From assembly GCF_017873605.1 (NCBI RefSeq), contig NZ_JAGGKI010000002.1:434001-498000 (forward strand): a stretch of 64,000 nucleotides of DNA, written 5' to 3'. Positions 61,760 through 64,000 of the stretch are shown here, one piece after another. The notes under the pieces are model-generated. The model was not told the origin of the DNA and made no database searches. It saw nothing but the letters and a program-made list of their open reading frames with translations. This DNA comes from Paenibacillus lactis (GTDB lineage: Bacteria > Bacillota > Bacilli > Paenibacillales > Paenibacillaceae). Position 1 is the first letter of the stretch, and every line of letters begins with the position of its first letter. Made by a program: the position numbers and the translations under genes.

Positions 61760-62962
61760 TCACACCGACGGCTGCTTCATCCGCCTCCAAAACCAAAGGA
61801 AGGGCCGAAGCGGAACATATAAAAAATAAAGCGGTTTAGGCAAAGGCAGCTGAAGGGCATCCCGCGAGCTTGGAAGCAGCTTATTAAACACGTAGGCGAT
61901 TCTCTGTTTGCCGGACATCAGCGAAAAAAGATAACGGTTATAATGACGGGCTACGCTTTTTTCCGGTACCGGATTCAGCTGCACGATTCTTTGGATGTAA
62001 TAAAGAGACTTCTCCGCCAGTCGGTACGATTTAGCGCCAACTGTTGCCGCCTCCAAGTCATGAGGAACCTTAGCCGAAAGGAGCAGCGACGATAAAATAA
62101 AGGCCTGCCCTGCATACATCTCGCCTCCGTACCGCTCCAGATGCTGGTTTAATCGGCTGTTGTCAAGCAGAGGCAGCAAACGGACAATATCCGCTAACCA
62201 ACGTAATCGGAACCAGCCATGCCTGGCTCCATGGTCCGTCAGGTAACACAGCAGATCCTCGTTACCAAGGCAGAAATAGGTCTGGCTGGACAGCCTGACC
62301 TCTCTTCGCCGCTGCCACAGCTGCTCAAACGAGAAGGACCTGCTATAATGGGGATTTAATCGCCAATGAATCTCCACCTGAGCGAAATGCTCCCGATGCT
62401 CGAACGAGCGATGATGGCTTTTCTTCTTCCAATTGCCCAGCACGATCTCTTCCTCGGCCTCATATCCGAGCTGTGTCAGCACTTGCTCCGCCTTCTCCAC
62501 ATCTTCTGCATCGACTAGGATATCCAGATCCTTCGACGTTCGGTGAGCCACGTCCCCGTATAGGTGCAGGGCCAGAAGCGGCCCCTTCAGCCAAAGACTC
62601 CTAATCCTAGCCTCTGCGAATACGTCGCATATTCGGCTCATCTCTCTGCTTAAGTGAAGCATCTTGATCGTGTTGTTATGATAATGCCGCTGCAGCGACT
62701 GCATGACATAAGCCGGGATCAGCGAGGTATCGCTCCCTTTCAAAGCCAAGTAAACCAGCGGATAGACTCGGTGATGCACAGCCAGCTTCATGAACAGATT
62801 CCAATCCATGTCGGCGGCCTCCTGCGGAAGAATGGCCTGATCCTGATCCCGATTCCGTAAAATCGACAGCAGGAACGACAGCTCCTTCGGCGCATCGCGC
62901 ATTTCAAGCGTCAAGGCGTCCTCCATAATCAATCCAACCACCCCAAATGTTTGCTTTGTCAT
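61760..62962 (-). CDS. Lasso-cluster nucleotidyltransferase family protein (NTP_transf_5)
   Basis: Protein of 400 residues with the nucleotidyltransferase motif LYGDVAHRTSKDLDILVDAED at about 135-155 (GD...R...DLDILV), plus KGPLLALHLYG before it and VEIHWRLNP after it. Homologues sit in Firmicute lasso clusters of the paeninodin/pseudomycoidin type, where one was reported to attach sugars to the phosphorylated C-terminus of the peptide. Its start overlaps the UDP-glucose dehydrogenase stop by 4 bases, linking it to nucleotide-sugar supply. The role as a peptide-tailoring glycosyl or nucleotidyl transferase is inferred. Confidence 0.87.
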   Translation of the reverse strand: MTKQTFGVVGLIMEDALTLEMRDAPKELSFLLSILRNRDQDQAILPQEAADMDWNLFMKLAVHHRVYPLVYLALKGSDTSLIPAYVMQSLQRHYHNNTIKMLHLSREMSRICDVFAEARIRSLWLKGPLLALHLYGDVAHRTSKDLDILVDAEDVEKAEQVLTQLGYEAEEEIVLGNWKKKSHHRSFEHREHFAQVEIHWRLNPHYSRSFSFEQLWQRRREVRLSSQTYFCLGNEDLLCYLTDHGARHGWFRLRWLADIVRLLPLLDNSRLNQHLERYGGEMYAGQAFILSSLLLSAKVPHDLEAATVGAKSYRLAEKSLYYIQRIVQLNPVPEKSVARHYNRYLFSLMSGKQRIAYVFNKLLPSSRDALQLPLPKPLYFLYVPLRPFLWFWRRMKQPSV

Positions 62963-64000
62963 AGCAAAATATACGGTGCAGGTTCCTTCACACCCCGATT
63001 CATCCCCGGACGGCCTACGGAATAGTACACTAGCTGCGTATTGGCCAGCTGCTCTTCCTTATAGATATTGCGGCCATCGATCAAATACGGGGACTTCAGC
63101 CAACTCTCGATCTCGGAAAGCGGAATGTGCTGAAACTCCTTCCATTCCGTGAGGACACATAGCGCATCCGCCTGCCAAGCGGCTTCGCGGGCAGTGTCGC
63201 AGTAGATTAGACTGTCGACATCGCAGTTTCTTCTGAAGTTCTCGGCAGCAATTGGGTCGTAAGCCTTCACCTTGGCCCCCATCTCGGTTAAAGCTGCAAT
63301 GATTTCGAAAGCAGGGGAATCACGCACGTCGTCCGTCTCCGGCTTAAACGCCAGACCCCATATGCCAATCGTCTTCCCGGCGAGATGGCCCATCAAGGAT
63401 TCCAGCTTGCGGATCACATTAAACCGCTGCTCCCGGTTCACCTCGACGACCGATTTCAACAGCTTGAAATCATAATCCATCTGTCCAGCGATTTGGATCA
63501 GGGCTTGGGTATCTTTCGGGAAGCAGGAGCCGCCGTATCCGATCCCCGCCTTTAAGAACGAAGCACCGATGCGCTGGTCAAATCCCATTCCATAGGCGAC
63601 CTTCGTTACATCCGCTCCTACCTTCTCGCAAATATTCGCAATCTCGTTGATAAATGAAATTTTGGTTGCCAGGAATGCATTGGAGGCATATTTGATCATC
63701 TCCGCGCTGCGGATGTCCGTAACGATAATATTGGAGGTCAGGCTCCGATGGAGTTCGGTTAGCCGCTCCCGCACCACTTCGCTGTCCGTACCGATAATGA
63801 TACGGTCAGGGTTCATCGTGTCCGAAACCGCCGTTCCCTCTCGCAGAAACTCCGGCACAGAAGCAATATCGAAAGGCTCCTTCGAATGCTGCGCGATAAT
63901 GTCCCGGATACGCTCGTTCGTCCCTACCGGCACGGTACTCTTGGTGACTATGATTTTATAGCCGTTCATTGCCTGACCTATCTCGCTCGCCGCTTGTTCA
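62959..64000 (-). CDS. UDP-glucose 6-dehydrogenase (5' end outside window)
   Basis: NAD-dependent oxidation of UDP-glucose to UDP-glucuronate. The frame stays open to the end of the window (EQAASEIGQAMNGYKIIVTK...), so the ATG at 63969 is internal and the N-terminal Rossmann half lies outside. Present are TKSTVPVGT, the central helix with EMIKYASNAFLATKISFINE, the catalytic cysteine motif GYGGSCFPKD and the C-terminal NAD/UDP domain (GIWGLAFKPETDDVRDSPA). Its stop overlaps the nucleotidyltransferase start by 4 bases, an unusual partner for a lasso-type operon. Confidence 0.95.
   Translation of the reverse strand, partial: EQAASEIGQAMNGYKIIVTKSTVPVGTNERIRDIIAQHSKEPFDIASVPEFLREGTAVSDTMNPDRIIIGTDSEVVRERLTELHRSLTSNIIVTDIRSAEMIKYASNAFLATKISFINEIANICEKVGADVTKVAYGMGFDQRIGASFLKAGIGYGGSCFPKDTQALIQIAGQMDYDFKLLKSVVEVNREQRFNVIRKLESLMGHLAGKTIGIWGLAFKPETDDVRDSPAFEIIAALTEMGAKVKAYDPIAAENFRRNCDVDSLIYCDTAREAAWQADALCVLTEWKEFQHIPLSEIESWLKSPYLIDGRNIYKEEQLANTQLVYYSVGRPGMNRGVKEPAPYILL

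Noticed and set aside
1-64000. tRNA, rRNA, prophage and insertion-sequence genes
   Set aside because: No cloverleaf-like or rRNA-like stretch, transposase, integrase or phage structural gene was recognised on either strand.

Overview
The window looks like chromosome of a Paenibacillus-type member of the Bacillota. The reasons are moderately high GC with strong AGGAGG-type ribosome binding sites, large secreted enzymes ending in three S-layer homology (SLH) repeats, a pspA-ydjG-ydjH-ydjI operon, a GH20 enzyme of the Paenibacillus Hex1 type, and lasso-peptide maturation genes of the Firmicute type. No rRNA, tRNA, CRISPR array, phage or intact insertion sequence was seen.

Layout, left to right. 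(1) 1-2938: end of an oligopeptide/dipeptide ABC importer (OppB-type permease, then OppD- and OppF-type ATPases). (2) 3195-4846: a PadR regulator with a SEDS-family (RodA/FtsW-like) membrane protein that carries an N-terminal HAAS-like domain. (3) 5101-7896: a GH3 beta-glycosidase with a beta-trefoil-like insertion. (4) 8113-10288: an ECF sigma factor with a DUF4179 anti-sigma-like partner. (5) 10752-12144: an AhpD-like protein and an ECF41/SigJ-type sigma factor, convergent, each preceded by the same CGTCACA-N16-TGTC promoter. (6) 12210-15279: two divergent amino acid/solute transporters. (7) 15663-20657: an SLH-anchored pullulanase with three cre/LacI-type operators upstream. (8) 21171-38069, all on the minus strand: a carbohydrate locus of LacI regulator, solute-binding lipoprotein, a permease fused to an extracytoplasmic beta-propeller, a second permease, two GH78-like enzymes, a secreted DUF5722 protein and a third GH78-like enzyme. 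A GH20 hexosaminidase (38405-40321) is divergent from it. (9) 40692-42196: another ECF sigma/anti-sigma pair. (10) 42364-53630: a 2090-residue SLH-anchored nuclease/5'-nucleotidase beside a complete BmpA-type nucleoside importer (NupNOPQ-like). (11) 54053-58185: a small membrane protein and the Psp operon with a SigW-like promoter. (12) 58243-58963: a gene remnant and a GNAT acetyltransferase in AT-richer DNA. (13) 59121-64000: lasso-type ABC exporter, B2 protease, PqqD-like B1, nucleotidyltransferase and a UDP-glucose dehydrogenase cut by the window end.

How the parts work together. The 21-38 kb locus reads as a pathway: a secreted DUF5722 enzyme cuts a polymer, the lipoprotein and two permeases import oligosaccharides (the ATPase must come from elsewhere in the genome), and three GH78-like enzymes without signal peptides trim them in the cytoplasm. 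A LacI repressor acting at TACAAAAACGTTTTTGTA-type sites is the likely control. The 42-54 kb block reads as nucleic-acid scavenging: wall-bound nuclease, then 5'-nucleotidase, then nucleoside importer. The least expected items are the propeller-permease fusion, the uncharacterised DUF5722 enzyme in its operon, the paired ECF41 promoters, and the lasso genes coupled to a UDP-glucose dehydrogenase and a nucleotidyltransferase.
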